Source: Martinezella rhizogenes
Lineage (GTDB): Bacteria; Pseudomonadota; Alphaproteobacteria; Rhizobiales; Rhizobiaceae
Length of the DNA: 64,000 nt
Direction: 5' to 3'
Assembly (NCBI RefSeq): GCF_000799715.1
Contig: NZ_JUHG01000013.1
Coordinates: 186,001-250,000 of the forward strand
Below are positions 27,502-37,423 of this stretch, piece after piece. A program made the translations under genes and the position numbers. The notes under the pieces are model-generated. The model did no database searches. It saw only the letters and a list, made by a program, of their open reading frames with translations, and had not been told where the DNA came from. The first letter of the stretch is position 1, and the number at the start of each line of letters is the position of its first letter.

Positions 27502-28710
27502 TCAGCGAGCCGATCGGCATTCACATCCGATCGCCTCCGGCGACAGCCACACATACTTGATGGTCCGGCGATAATAGGTGTAGGCGACATGCACCACGCC
27601 ATCCGCCCCCTGCACGATCGACGGATAGGAAAACTCGCGGTTGAGCGAGTCCTTTGAGTTATTGCTGAGGCAATAGCCGTCGCCGGTATCGAGATCGATC
27701 CGGCGCGGGAAGCTCGCACCACCATCACTCGAAAAGGCAAGGCTGAGCGGTGCGCGCGGCACACCCCAGACCGCCTTTCGCCGTTCGATCGCCTGCACTG
27801 GCGCGGTATCGATCGCCTCCCCGCCCTCGATCTCATCGTAGAGCGACTGCCGCCTGGCATCCGACATCCGCGCGTTGGAGTGGTTGTAAACCATTGCGAT
27901 AGCGCTGTTTTTCAGCTTTACCGCCTGAATAGAAGAGTTGTTGTTCGGCAGATCTATCGGCTGCGGCGCGCTCCAGCTCTCCCCGCCATCCGTCGAGTGG
28001 CTGGCAAGCACGGACTGAGCAAAGCGGTTGCGATAGAAGGCGACGAGATTGTTGCCCTCGAGCGGAACGATGTTCATGTGAACAGCTCCGAGACTGTCCG
28101 GCACCGCCGTCATCACCCAGCTCTTGCCTTGGTCACGCGAGATCAACACGCCGGCCGTATCGGCATCGCCGGTCCAGCGCTCGCCGGGCAATCCGACGCA
28201 GCGAAAGACCGGGAGCAGCCACGCGCCGCGGCTGTTGACGATAATCGGCTGTCGGACAAACGTACCCGGGAGATCGCAGAGCACGCGGACCTCGCCGAAC
28301 GTCTTGCCGCCATCCGCCGAGATCCGGCATTTGACAATCGACCCATCCTGATTTCCGGAGGTCTGCGAGGTATAGAGAAGCCAGACATACCCGTCAGCAG
28401 CATTGAAAATCAACGGGTTCTGCTCTGATTTGGCTGGATCGTCGGACATTTTCTCCGGTGCCGACCAGCGCGTTGCACCGGGGGAAAGGCGCGACATGTA
28501 AATAGAAATGTCGCCCATGCCCTCCATCGTGCCTCCAAACCACACGCAGGTGAGCGTCCCATCGGGAAGAAAGGCGAGATTGGCGGCGTGATTTTGAATG
28601 CAGGGAGACGGAAGATAGGCATCCGCGCGTCCCTTGTCCTTGGGGCTAGTAAGGATCTCGCCCGTCATCAGCGCCGGTACGGCATCCGGTTGCAAACCCG
28701 AGAAGATCAT
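27502..28710 (-). CDS. Cytoplasmic sialidase-fold (BNR/Asp-box) protein
   Basis: A 402-residue six-bladed propeller protein of the exo-alpha-sialidase (BNR_2) superfamily. Four Asp-box-like repeats are visible: SADGGKTF, SRDQGKSW, STDGGESW and SSDGGASF. There is no signal peptide (MIFSGLQPDAVPALMTGE), unlike secreted sialidases, so it should act on an imported substrate. It lies between the NanA/DapA-family lyase and the alcohol dehydrogenase, next to an oligopeptide-type importer. True sialidase activity is not proven; other glycosidase or lyase activities occur on this fold. Confidence 0.8.
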   Translation of the reverse strand: MIFSGLQPDAVPALMTGEILTSPKDKGRADAYLPSPCIQNHAANLAFLPDGTLTCVWFGGTMEGMGDISIYMSRLSPGATRWSAPEKMSDDPAKSEQNPLIFNAADGYVWLLYTSQTSGNQDGSIVKCRISADGGKTFGEVRVLCDLPGTFVRQPIIVNSRGAWLLPVFRCVGLPGERWTGDADTAGVLISRDQGKSWVMTAVPDSLGAVHMNIVPLEGNNLVAFYRNRFAQSVLASHSTDGGESWSAPQPIDLPNNNSSIQAVKLKNSAIAMVYNHSNARMSDARRQSLYDEIEGGEAIDTAPVQAIERRKAVWGVPRAPLSLAFSSDGGASFPRRIDLDTGDGYCLSNNSKDSLNREFSYPSIVQGADGVVHVAYTYYRRTIKYVWLSPEAIGCECRSAR

Positions 28711-28721
28711 GATCGCTCTCC

Positions 28722-29627
28722 TTATGGCAGCTCGGCGTAGGCGTTGGAAAGTGCCGCATGATCCGCATCGCTGAGCGGCATCAGCGGCGCGCGCGTTCGC
28801 CTCCAGGCTGGATTGCCGGTCTTCAGCCCGATCATGGCCTTGATCGTCGGGATCTGCACATAGGAGTTGGACAGCGTGCGATAGGCGTTGATGCGCGCCT
28901 GGGCCGCGTCGACATCGGCGGCACGCATTTCGTCATGGACATGGTCATAAACGGTGCGCAGCGAATCCGCGACCAGATTGGACGTGGCGGTGATACAGCC
29001 GACGCCGCCGGCTTTCATCAGCGGCAGCAGCAACGGGTCGGCGCCGGCGAGAATGGAGAAGCCAGGATAGGCGGCGACGATCGCCTGCATATTATTGAAA
29101 TCGCCGGCCGATTCCTTGATACCGACGACGGTTTCGCGAAACGCCTCGATCAACCGGCCGATCAACGGTACGGACAGCGGCACGCCGGAAACCTGGGGAA
29201 TATGATAGAGGATGACCTGCAATCGGGGATCCGCGACCGTCTCGAGCACCTGTGCATAGGCGGCAAAGAGCCCGTCGTCGGAAACGCCCTTATAGTAGAA
29301 GGGCGGCAGCATCACCACCTTGGTGACGCCGAGCGAAAGCGCATGCCTGGTCAGTTCCACCGTTTCCGGAATGGCCGTCACGCCGGTGCCCGGAAGCAGC
29401 CGATCGGCCGGAATTCCTGCCTTCAGCGCCGCTTCAAGGATTGCACGGCGCTCGCTTGACGAGAAGGAATTCGCCTCGCCGGTCGTGCCGAGAAGTGCTA
29501 CGCCATGACAGCCCTCATCAAGGAGGCGCTGGCAATGTTCGGTGAACAATCCCAGATCCGGACTGCCATCGGCATTCAACGGCGTTGCGGCCGCGCTGAA
29601 TACGCCTGTAATCCTGTGATTGCTCAT
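28722..29627 (-). CDS. Dihydrodipicolinate synthase/N-acetylneuraminate lyase family protein
   Basis: A 301-residue TIM-barrel aldolase of the DapA/NanA superfamily. The Schiff-base lysine is Lys171 (VVGIKESAGDFNN), the catalytic tyrosine Tyr141 (ILYHIPQVSG), and the pyruvate-carboxylate loop is LLGTTGEANSFS (residues 46-57). The start at 29627 has GGGAGGA. It is the first gene of the minus-strand half of the island. With a sialidase-like protein next door, a 2-keto-3-deoxy acid or sialic-acid-like substrate is attractive, but the lysine biosynthesis role is unlikely. Confidence 0.88.
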   Translation of the reverse strand: MSNHRITGVFSAAATPLNADGSPDLGLFTEHCQRLLDEGCHGVALLGTTGEANSFSSSERRAILEAALKAGIPADRLLPGTGVTAIPETVELTRHALSLGVTKVVMLPPFYYKGVSDDGLFAAYAQVLETVADPRLQVILYHIPQVSGVPLSVPLIGRLIEAFRETVVGIKESAGDFNNMQAIVAAYPGFSILAGADPLLLPLMKAGGVGCITATSNLVADSLRTVYDHVHDEMRAADVDAAQARINAYRTLSNSYVQIPTIKAMIGLKTGNPAWRRTRAPLMPLSDADHAALSNAYAELP

Positions 29628-29704
29628 ATCGTCCTCCCCGGATGAGCATGGCAGGCAGCAACACAGCCCGCAGAATGATGTTTTAATCGGCCTAGCCCGT
29701 ATTG

Positions 29705-29719
29705 TTGTCAATATGACAA
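29705..29719. promoter_or_regulatory. Inverted repeat in the island's divergent promoter
   Basis: TTGTC, AATAT, GACAA is a perfect 5-bp inverted repeat between the divergent operons, with TTGT and ACAA ends like the site at 27463. It is a candidate operator for the FadR-type GntR regulator at 36592; the wider spacing makes the match weaker. Confidence 0.35.
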
Positions 29720-29740
29720 TGTGCGCAAGATCCGCTTTAA

Positions 29741-29760
29741 TTTTTCAAGTGCTTGAAAAA
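29741..29760. promoter_or_regulatory. 20-bp palindrome in the island's divergent promoter
   Basis: TTTTTCAAG, TG, CTTGAAAAA is a perfect 9-bp inverted repeat in the AT-rich 285-base region between the divergent operons. It lies 114 bases upstream of one operon and 153 bases upstream of the other and could be an operator for a second regulator or a bidirectional promoter element. Confidence 0.4.
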
Positions 29761-29912
29761 CAATTATAAAACTTTTCCGTTAATTGAATGTACTTGTTTA
29801 AAATTAATTTTCATTGACATATTTACATTATCGGTTGAGTGTTTGCGCCTGTCATGACGCCCTTCGGGAGAGAAGGTGGAGGCGTCTCGGATTCTGTTTT
29901 TGGGAGGAACGG

Positions 29913-31553
29913 ATGACTGAGCGGAAAACTGCGCCAAAGACGCAGGTGTCGCGCCGCGACGCATTGAAGCTAGGCCTTGCAGCCGGCATCGGACTCACGA
30001 TTTTCGGAATGAATGCGCGCATCGTGCTTGCCGATGAGGGCCAGGTGCTGAAGGTCGCCAATCCCGCCTTCGACCAGGACTGGTCGCCGTTGCGCGGTGG
30101 CGGCAGAACCTTCCGCTGGAACTCGATCTGGTGGGCCTCGCCGATGTATTTCGACAGCGACGGCAAGATCCAGCCATACGTCTTTGTCAGTTGGGAGACG
30201 TCCGACAACAAGGTCTGGACCTTCAAGATCGATCCCAAGGCTGTCTTTTCCGATGGCAGCAAGATCACCTCGGCCGATATCAAGGGCTCGTGGGAAGTGG
30301 CCTCCATGCCGAACACCAAGAGCCAGCGCGCCGATCAGGTGCTGAGCAAGGTTCAGGGCTTCAAGGATATCAGCAATGGCGCGGGCACGGAACTGATGGG
30401 CGTTGCTACGCCTGATGACAGCACCGTCGTCGTCACGCTGACCGAGGTCGACCCGATCTTCTTCATGCGTCTTGCCAACCATATCGCGCCCATTACCAAG
30501 GCGGCGCAGTCGCGTGGCAGCGACGGTGAAGAGATCGCCGACTGGTACAAGCCGGAGAACAAGCCTGTCTTCTCCGGCCCGTTCAAGCTCACCAGCATCG
30601 ACATCGATGCCGGCAAGCTCGCCTTCGAGCCGAACGAGAATTTCTTCGGGCCGAAGCCGAAACTGGCTCGCATCGAAATCACGTCGATCGAGGACAACGT
30701 CACCGCGACCTCGCTGATCAAATCGGGCGAATTCAATGCCCATACAGAGCTGATCACCTCGACGATCATCCAGGATCTCGGTCCAGAATTCTCCGCTGGC
30801 CCGCTTATCCCGACCAGCCAACATTTCTGGTTCAACATTTCGCGCGCACCGATGGATGATCCGAAGGTTCGCCAGGCGCTGATCATGGCGGTCGACCGAG
30901 ACGGCCTGTTCAAGGCCTCCTATCCGGATGGCCCACACAAGAAGGCTGATCAGATCCTCAACGCCGTGCCCGGCGCGGAGAATTCCGGCTTCGAGCCCTA
31001 CCCCTATGATCCGGCAGCGGCCAAGAAGCTGCTCGCCGAATCGAGCTATGGCGGCCCGGAGCGCCTGCCGAAGATCCTGTTCGTCGGCATTTCCGCGCCG
31101 GCTATCCAGGCGGCCGCGCAGTTCATCGCCGAGCAGTGGCGCCAGAACCTTGGCATCACCGCCGTCGACATGAAGCCGCAGCAGGATTCCTATGCCGGCC
31201 CGGACCAGAATTCGGTTCAGGTCTTCCGCGACGATGTCGGCACCCGCGTTCCGGACGCCGTCTCCTATCTCGCCGGCTGCATCGCCTCGACTTCCTCGAA
31301 TGCGCAGAACAAGCTTGGCGGATACAAGAACGACAAGGTCGATGCGGCCCTTGCCGAAGCGGCGATCAAAGCTGCCGACGATCCGCAGCGCATCAAGCTG
31401 GCGCAGGATGCCCAGAAGGCATTCCGCGACGATTGGGCCTTCATTCCGTGGTATTCTCAGGCGATGTCGCGCTGGGCCACCAAGGAGGTCAAGGGCATGG
31501 ACAAGAACCTCGACTGGCAGGTCGTGGCGCCCTGGGACATTTCGATCGGCTAG
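29913..31553 (+). CDS. Oligopeptide/dipeptide-type ABC transporter substrate-binding protein
   Basis: A 546-residue family-5 periplasmic binding protein. It has a twin-arginine leader (SRRDALKLGLAAGIGLTIFG) with cleavage after the LADE region, near residue 41, and the typical WTFKIDPKAVFSDGSKITSADI segment. The start ATG at 29913 follows GGGAGGA; an in-frame extension to 29814 lacks one. Family-5 proteins in rhizobia often bind sugars, oligosaccharides or opines rather than peptides. It heads a seven-gene operon. Confidence 0.92.
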   Translation: MTERKTAPKTQVSRRDALKLGLAAGIGLTIFGMNARIVLADEGQVLKVANPAFDQDWSPLRGGGRTFRWNSIWWASPMYFDSDGKIQPYVFVSWETSDNKVWTFKIDPKAVFSDGSKITSADIKGSWEVASMPNTKSQRADQVLSKVQGFKDISNGAGTELMGVATPDDSTVVVTLTEVDPIFFMRLANHIAPITKAAQSRGSDGEEIADWYKPENKPVFSGPFKLTSIDIDAGKLAFEPNENFFGPKPKLARIEITSIEDNVTATSLIKSGEFNAHTELITSTIIQDLGPEFSAGPLIPTSQHFWFNISRAPMDDPKVRQALIMAVDRDGLFKASYPDGPHKKADQILNAVPGAENSGFEPYPYDPAAAKKLLAESSYGGPERLPKILFVGISAPAIQAAAQFIAEQWRQNLGITAVDMKPQQDSYAGPDQNSVQVFRDDVGTRVPDAVSYLAGCIASTSSNAQNKLGGYKNDKVDAALAEAAIKAADDPQRIKLAQDAQKAFRDDWAFIPWYSQAMSRWATKEVKGMDKNLDWQVVAPWDISIG

Positions 31554-31598
31554 TCCGCCTGATCGCGGACCCTTTCGACCAACAACTGGGAGGTGACC

Positions 31599-32555
31599 TT
31601 GCTACGCTACGTGCTGACCCGGTTTGCCATCTGGATTCCGTCAGTGCTGATCGTGATGCTCGCCGTCTATGCGCTGGCCTTCTACGGCGCCGGCGATCCG
31701 ATCAAGCTGATCTTTCTGCGCGCGCCCGGCGATGTCGCCTACAATCCCCAGCGCATCGAAGCCATCCGTGAAAGCGCCGGCCTCAACAAGCCGTTCATCG
31801 TTCAGTTCGGCCTTTACATATGGAACCTGCTGCACGGCCAGTTCGGCAATTCGCTGAGCTCCGGGCGCTCGGTCTGGGCGATGGTGAAAGCGGCAGCCCC
31901 TGTGTCCTTCCAACTGGCGCTCTGTTCCATCATCCTGACGACGATCGTGGCCATCCCGCTCGGCATGATCGCCGCGCTGAACCAGAACACGCGCATCGAC
32001 TATGCGATCCTTGGCTCGGCTCTCTTCCTCTGGGCGATCCCGGCCTATGTTGCCGGTCCGCTTCTGATGGTCGGGCTGATCGTTCTTTTGCCCGGCGCCA
32101 GCGTGCCTTACGGTTGGGGCGGTATTTTCGACGTGCGCATCCTTCTGCCGCTCATCGTGCTCTCCTTCCAGCCGATTGCGCTGATCGTGCGCCAGACACG
32201 CGCCGCCGTCATCGAGGTCCTGTCGGAAGATTTCGTCCGCACCGCCCGCGCCAAGGGCGTGCCAGAGATCATCGTCGCGCTTCGCCATATCCTGCGGCCG
32301 GTGCTAACGCCCGTCGTTACCCAGCTCGGGCTGATCATGATAACCATCGTCAACGGCGCGATCTTCGTCGAGCTGGTCTTCGGCCTGCCGGGCCTCGGCC
32401 GGCTGACGGTGCAGGCACTGATCAATTCGGATTATCCCGTCATCCTGGCGATTACGCTCATCGGATCCTTCCTGGTGATGCTGTCAAACCTTCTGGTCGA
32501 CGTGCTCTATCCGTTGCTTGATCCGCGCGCCAACGATGCAAGAAGGAGCCGCTGA
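31599..32555 (+). CDS. DppB-type ABC transporter permease
   Basis: A 318-residue permease of the DppB/OppB family (MLRYVLTRFAIWIPSVLIVM at the N-terminus; EAA-like loop EDFVRTARAKGVPEIIVALRH; C-terminal FGLPGLGRLTVQAL). The TTG at 31599 follows GGGAGG at good spacing and gives the usual MLRY start; the GTG at 31593 sits on the ribosome binding site. It forms the inner-membrane channel with the DppC-type partner. Confidence 0.93.
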   Translation: MLRYVLTRFAIWIPSVLIVMLAVYALAFYGAGDPIKLIFLRAPGDVAYNPQRIEAIRESAGLNKPFIVQFGLYIWNLLHGQFGNSLSSGRSVWAMVKAAAPVSFQLALCSIILTTIVAIPLGMIAALNQNTRIDYAILGSALFLWAIPAYVAGPLLMVGLIVLLPGASVPYGWGGIFDVRILLPLIVLSFQPIALIVRQTRAAVIEVLSEDFVRTARAKGVPEIIVALRHILRPVLTPVVTQLGLIMITIVNGAIFVELVFGLPGLGRLTVQALINSDYPVILAITLIGSFLVMLSNLLVDVLYPLLDPRANDARRSR

Positions 32556-32557
32556 CC

Positions 32558-33513
32558 ATGTCCGCTGTCCCCCTCTCCCCCATCATCAGTGAAGAAGAGC
32601 CGCCGGTCAGCCTGTGGCGCGACGCGTGGTATCGCCTGAAGCGCAACAAGCTCGCCATCTTCGGGCTGATCGCCGTCACCATCCTCGCCTTTGCCGCAAT
32701 CTTCGGCCCATATCTCACGCCCTACGACTATCTGAGCCAGGATCTTCAGGCGCGAAATGCGGCCCCATCACTGCACCATCTCTTCGGCACCGACGATCTC
32801 GGCCGCGACGTCTTCAGCCGTGTCGTCTTCGGCACGCGCACGGCCTTTCTGGTTGCGATCGTCGTTACCTTCATCGCCGTGCTGATAGGGCTGGTGCTCG
32901 GTGCCATCGCCGGCTTCTTCGGCAATCCGTTCGACCGCGCCATCATGTGGCTGACGGACATGACCATGTCGGTTCCGAACCTCCTGCTCGTCGTCGTCAT
33001 CAACGCATCCCTGAAGTCGCCGATTTCGAAATGGATGGAAGCGCGCTATATGGCGACGCTCAATCCCTTCTATCGCGAGACCATATGGGTCGATTTCATG
33101 CTGGTCTTCGGCTCGATGGCGCTGATCTCCTGGCCGCCCTATGCGCGCCTCGTTCGCGCTCAGGTGCTGTCGATCCGCAGCCGGCCCTATATTACCGCGG
33201 CGCAGGCGCTCGGTCTTTCTAACTGGATCATCATGAAGCGCTATGTCATTCCGAACGCGCTCGGGCCGCTGATCGTTTCCGTCAGCGCCGGGCTCGGAAC
33301 CGCCATGGTACTGGAAAGCGCCTTCAGCTTCCTCGGCATCGGCGTCAATCCGCCGACACCAAGCTGGGGCAACATGATTTCGGATGGCCTGCGTGTCTGG
33401 CAGCACTACCCCCATCTCCTCGCCGCTCCGGCAGCCGTCCTCGGCCTTGCCTCGGTCGCCTTCAGCTTCCTTGGCGACGGCCTCAACGATGCTCTTAATC
33501 CGCGGGGCAGCAA

Positions 33514-33517
<4 letters not shown>
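32558..33517 (+). CDS. DppC-type ABC transporter permease
   Basis: A 319-residue permease of the DppC/OppC family. The N-terminal cytoplasmic segment (WRDAWYRLKRNKLAIFGL) is followed by membrane spans, then HLFGTDDLGRDVFSRVVFGTR near residue 70 and a C-terminal INPPTPSWGNMISDG-like motif (here VNPPTPSWGNMI). It starts two bases after the DppB stop and overlaps the ATPase gene by four bases. Confidence 0.94.
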
Positions 33518-34520
<1,003 letters not shown>

Positions 34521-34524
<4 letters not shown>

Positions 34525-35516
34525 TGAGCGCCCAACCGCTGCTCAAGATCGAAAACCTGGTGAAGCATTTCCATGTCCGGCTCGGCGCCTTCGGCGAACG
34601 GACGGCCACCGTCTACGCGCTCGACAACGTCAACCTCGAGATCATGGAGGGCGAGACGCTGAGCCTCGTCGGCGAGTCCGGCTGCGGCAAGTCGACGACC
34701 GGCTTCACCATTCTCAATCTCTATAAGGCGACCAGCGGCAAGGTCATCTACAAGGGGCAGGATCTTGCGACCCTCGGCGAGAAGCAGATGCGGCCCTTCC
34801 GCCGCGACCTGCAGATCGTCTTTCAGGATCCCTATTCGACGCTCAACCCGCGCATGACGGTCGGCGAGGCAATCGGCGAGCCTATGCTCTTTCACAAGCT
34901 CTGTACCAAGGCCGAGCTGAAGGACAAGGTTGCTACGCTCCTGACCGACGTCGGCCTGCCGACGCGCTTTGCACAGCGTTATCCGCACGAGCTTTCCGGC
35001 GGCCAGCGCCAGCGCGTGGTCATCGCCCGCGCACTTGCCTGTCAGCCGAAATTCATCGTCTGCGACGAGGCGATTTCGGCGCTCGATGTGTCGATCCAAG
35101 CGCAGATCATCAATCTGCTGCTCGACCTGCAAGAAAAATACGGCCTGACCTATCTTTTCATCGCACACGATCTGGCCGTCGTTCGCCACATCAGCACCCG
35201 CGTCGGCGTCATGTATCTGGGTCGTCTGGCGGAACTTGCGAGCCGCGAGGAGCTCTTCGGCAACCCGCTCCATCCCTACACCAAGGCGCTGCTCTCGGCG
35301 GTTCCCGAAACCGATCCGGCGCTGGAGCGCAGTCGCACCCGCCAGATCCTGCAGGGCGACGTGCCGAGCCCGCTCAACCCGCCGAGCGGCTGTCGCTTCC
35401 ATACCCGCTGCCCGATTGCGATGGATGTCTGCGGCAAGGCCGTCCCCGACTGGAAGGAAGCCAAGCCCGGTCACTTCGTCGCCTGTCATGCGGTCAACAC
35501 GGGAGCGGATGCATGA
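34521..35516 (+). CDS. DppF-type ABC transporter ATP-binding protein
   Basis: A 331-residue ATPase of the DppF/OppF family: Walker [32 protein letters not shown], signature [16 protein letters not shown], Walker [18 protein letters not shown]-terminal [15 protein letters not shown]. The ATG at 34521 overlaps the DppD stop; an in-frame reading starting at 34389 lies inside that gene and is rejected. It overlaps the kinase gene by four bases, tying transport and catabolism into one message. Confidence 0.95.
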
Positions 35517-36574
35517 CGCTGAAGGTTGCGATCATAGCCGACGACCTGACTGGCGCGCTCGACACCGGCACGCCGTTTGTCGAGGCCGGTCTCTCCGTCA
35601 CTGTCGCGATCGATATCGACGCCATAGCGGACGCGCTCGCAAGCCGCTCCGAGGTTGTCGTGATCAACACGGACTCCAGAGCATTGTCCGAGCAGGAAGC
35701 AGTGGCAAGAGTCAGCCTCGCAGCCCGCGCTCTTCTCGCTGCCTCGCCGGATATCATTCTGAAAAAGATCGACTCTCGCCTGAAGGGCCATGTGGCCGCG
35801 GAAAGTGCTGCTCTGACGGCATTCTTTGGTCACCGCGAAATCGTTCTTGCACCAGCCATTCCCGATCAGGGACGTTTTACCCGAGACGGCAAGGTCGTCG
35901 GCCGGGGCGTGGATTATCCCCTGCCGATTGCCGAACTCTTCGAGGCACTGCCGGACACGGTCCTCATCATCGACGCCGAGAATGACGGTGATCTGGACCG
36001 GCTTATGGCGAAGCATGATTGGAAGACGACCCTTGCCGTTGGCGCGCGTGGTATCGGCAGCGCGCTTGCCCGCCGTATCGGCCGAGGAGACTTGGCCAGC
36101 CAGACGTTCGCGCCGACCAGTAGGACGCTCTTCGCCTTCGGCTCCCGCGATCCGATCACGGCGGCGCAAATGGCGACGCTCGAGGCTTCGGGCAGCTTGC
36201 GAGCGACAATCGACGCACCGATGGGCTTGGTGGAATGCGGCAAGGGGCAAGCTCTTCCGCTTCTGCTTCGTTGCATCGGCGACATTACTGAGAAGGCGAC
36301 GGCTGTCGCCGATCGTTTTGCCAAAGGCGTGACATCGGTGATGGAGGATACCCATCCGGATATGCTGATGATGGGCGGTGGCGACACGGCCGTCGCTGTT
36401 TTCCGCACGCTCGGAGTTCGCCTTCTGACACCGAAGGGCGAAATCGAGCCGGGCATTCCATGGTTTGACGTGACGATGCCCAACGGCACGCGGCTCCGCT
36501 GCGCTGTGAAATCCGGAGGCTTCGGGAATTCTGATAGTTTGCTAAGACTGATTCCGCAGAATCAGGCGGCCTGA
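35513..36574 (+). CDS. DUF1537 four-carbon acid-sugar kinase family protein
   Basis: A 353-residue member of the DUF1537 family, whose studied members phosphorylate D-threonate, D-erythronate or related four-carbon acid sugars. The N-terminal substrate domain begins VAIIADDLTGALDTGTPF, with KKIDSRLKGH near residue 84; the C-terminal nucleotide domain has MMGGGDTAVAVFRTLG and SGGFGNSDSLLRL. It is shorter than the common 400-430 residues. PdxA2 in the divergent operon would oxidise its product to DHAP, the established partner reaction. Confidence 0.87.
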   Translation: MTLKVAIIADDLTGALDTGTPFVEAGLSVTVAIDIDAIADALASRSEVVVINTDSRALSEQEAVARVSLAARALLAASPDIILKKIDSRLKGHVAAESAALTAFFGHREIVLAPAIPDQGRFTRDGKVVGRGVDYPLPIAELFEALPDTVLIIDAENDGDLDRLMAKHDWKTTLAVGARGIGSALARRIGRGDLASQTFAPTSRTLFAFGSRDPITAAQMATLEASGSLRATIDAPMGLVECGKGQALPLLLRCIGDITEKATAVADRFAKGVTSVMEDTHPDMLMMGGGDTAVAVFRTLGVRLLTPKGEIEPGIPWFDVTMPNGTRLRCAVKSGGFGNSDSLLRLIPQNQAA

Positions 36575-36591
36575 GACATGCCGGCAGGAGA

Positions 36592-37362
36592 ATGAACGTG
36601 GACGAAGCAAATGGTGCATCGGCAAATGCGCAGGCGGCCCCAGTAGCCAAGCCCGAGCGCGGCAAGGCCGTGAAGCTTGTCGATCGCGTTTTCGACCAGC
36701 TTCTGGAGCGCATCCGATCCGGAAACTATCCGCCGGATTCGCGCCTGCCGGGCGAACACGAACTTGCTTCGATGCTTGGCGTTTCCCGCCCCGTCATCCG
36801 CGATGCTTTGGCGCGGCTGCGCGACCAGGGTATGATCTATGCCCGTCAGGGCGCCGGTACCTTCGTCAGCGCCCATGGCTCGCCGATCGCCCAGCTTGCC
36901 TATGCGCCGGTCAAGACGATTGCCGATATCCAGCGCTGCTACGAATTCCGCCTGACGATCGAGCCGGCTGCCGCCTATTTCGCGGCGAAGAGACGCGATG
37001 ACGCCGCCATCCAGAAAATAGCAGCCGCATTGGCCGATCTTCGCGAGGCCACCAGCCACCAGCTTCACCGCACGGACGCCGATTTCAACTTCCACCGCTC
37101 GGTGACGGAAGCCGCCAACAACCATTATTACACCGCATCCATGGACGCGCTGAAAGCCCATATCGCCGTCGGCATGCACCTGCATGGACTGTCGTTGCTC
37201 GGCCCAAGGCAGGGTCTTGAACAGGTGTTCCAGGAGCATAACGCGATCTACAAGGCCATTGCCGAGGGCCGGGCCGAAGACGCTCGCAACCTGATGCAGG
37301 CTCATCTCGAAGGCTCGAGAGACCGCCTCTTCGAAGGCCGGGCGCTCGACCTCTCGTTTTAG
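36592..37362 (+). CDS. FadR-subfamily GntR transcriptional regulator
   Basis: A 256-residue regulator with winged HTH (RLPGEHELASMLGVSRPVIRD near residue 47) and an FCD C-terminal domain. It is the last gene of the plus-strand half of the island, 17 bases after the kinase. FadR-type regulators of sugar-acid pathways usually repress until the acid or its keto derivative binds. Matching TTGT and ACAA repeats are found at 27463 and 29705. Confidence 0.9.
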   Translation: MNVDEANGASANAQAAPVAKPERGKAVKLVDRVFDQLLERIRSGNYPPDSRLPGEHELASMLGVSRPVIRDALARLRDQGMIYARQGAGTFVSAHGSPIAQLAYAPVKTIADIQRCYEFRLTIEPAAAYFAAKRRDDAAIQKIAAALADLREATSHQLHRTDADFNFHRSVTEAANNHYYTASMDALKAHIAVGMHLHGLSLLGPRQGLEQVFQEHNAIYKAIAEGRAEDARNLMQAHLEGSRDRLFEGRALDLSF

Positions 37363-37423
37363 TAGGCCCCAGAGCAATACAGAATTGGGAGCGATTCATT
37401 GCTCGGAGTTTAAGGTCGCGTGC

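Noticed and set aside
25992..27560. A 522-codon open frame on the plus strand
   Set aside because: Antisense to pdxA2 and the iron alcohol dehydrogenase, both with clear motifs.
37372..37404. A 7-bp stem (GAGCAAT/ATTGCTC) between the convergent GntR and transglutaminase-like genes
   Set aside because: A short stem with a long loop and no T-run; too weak to call a terminator.
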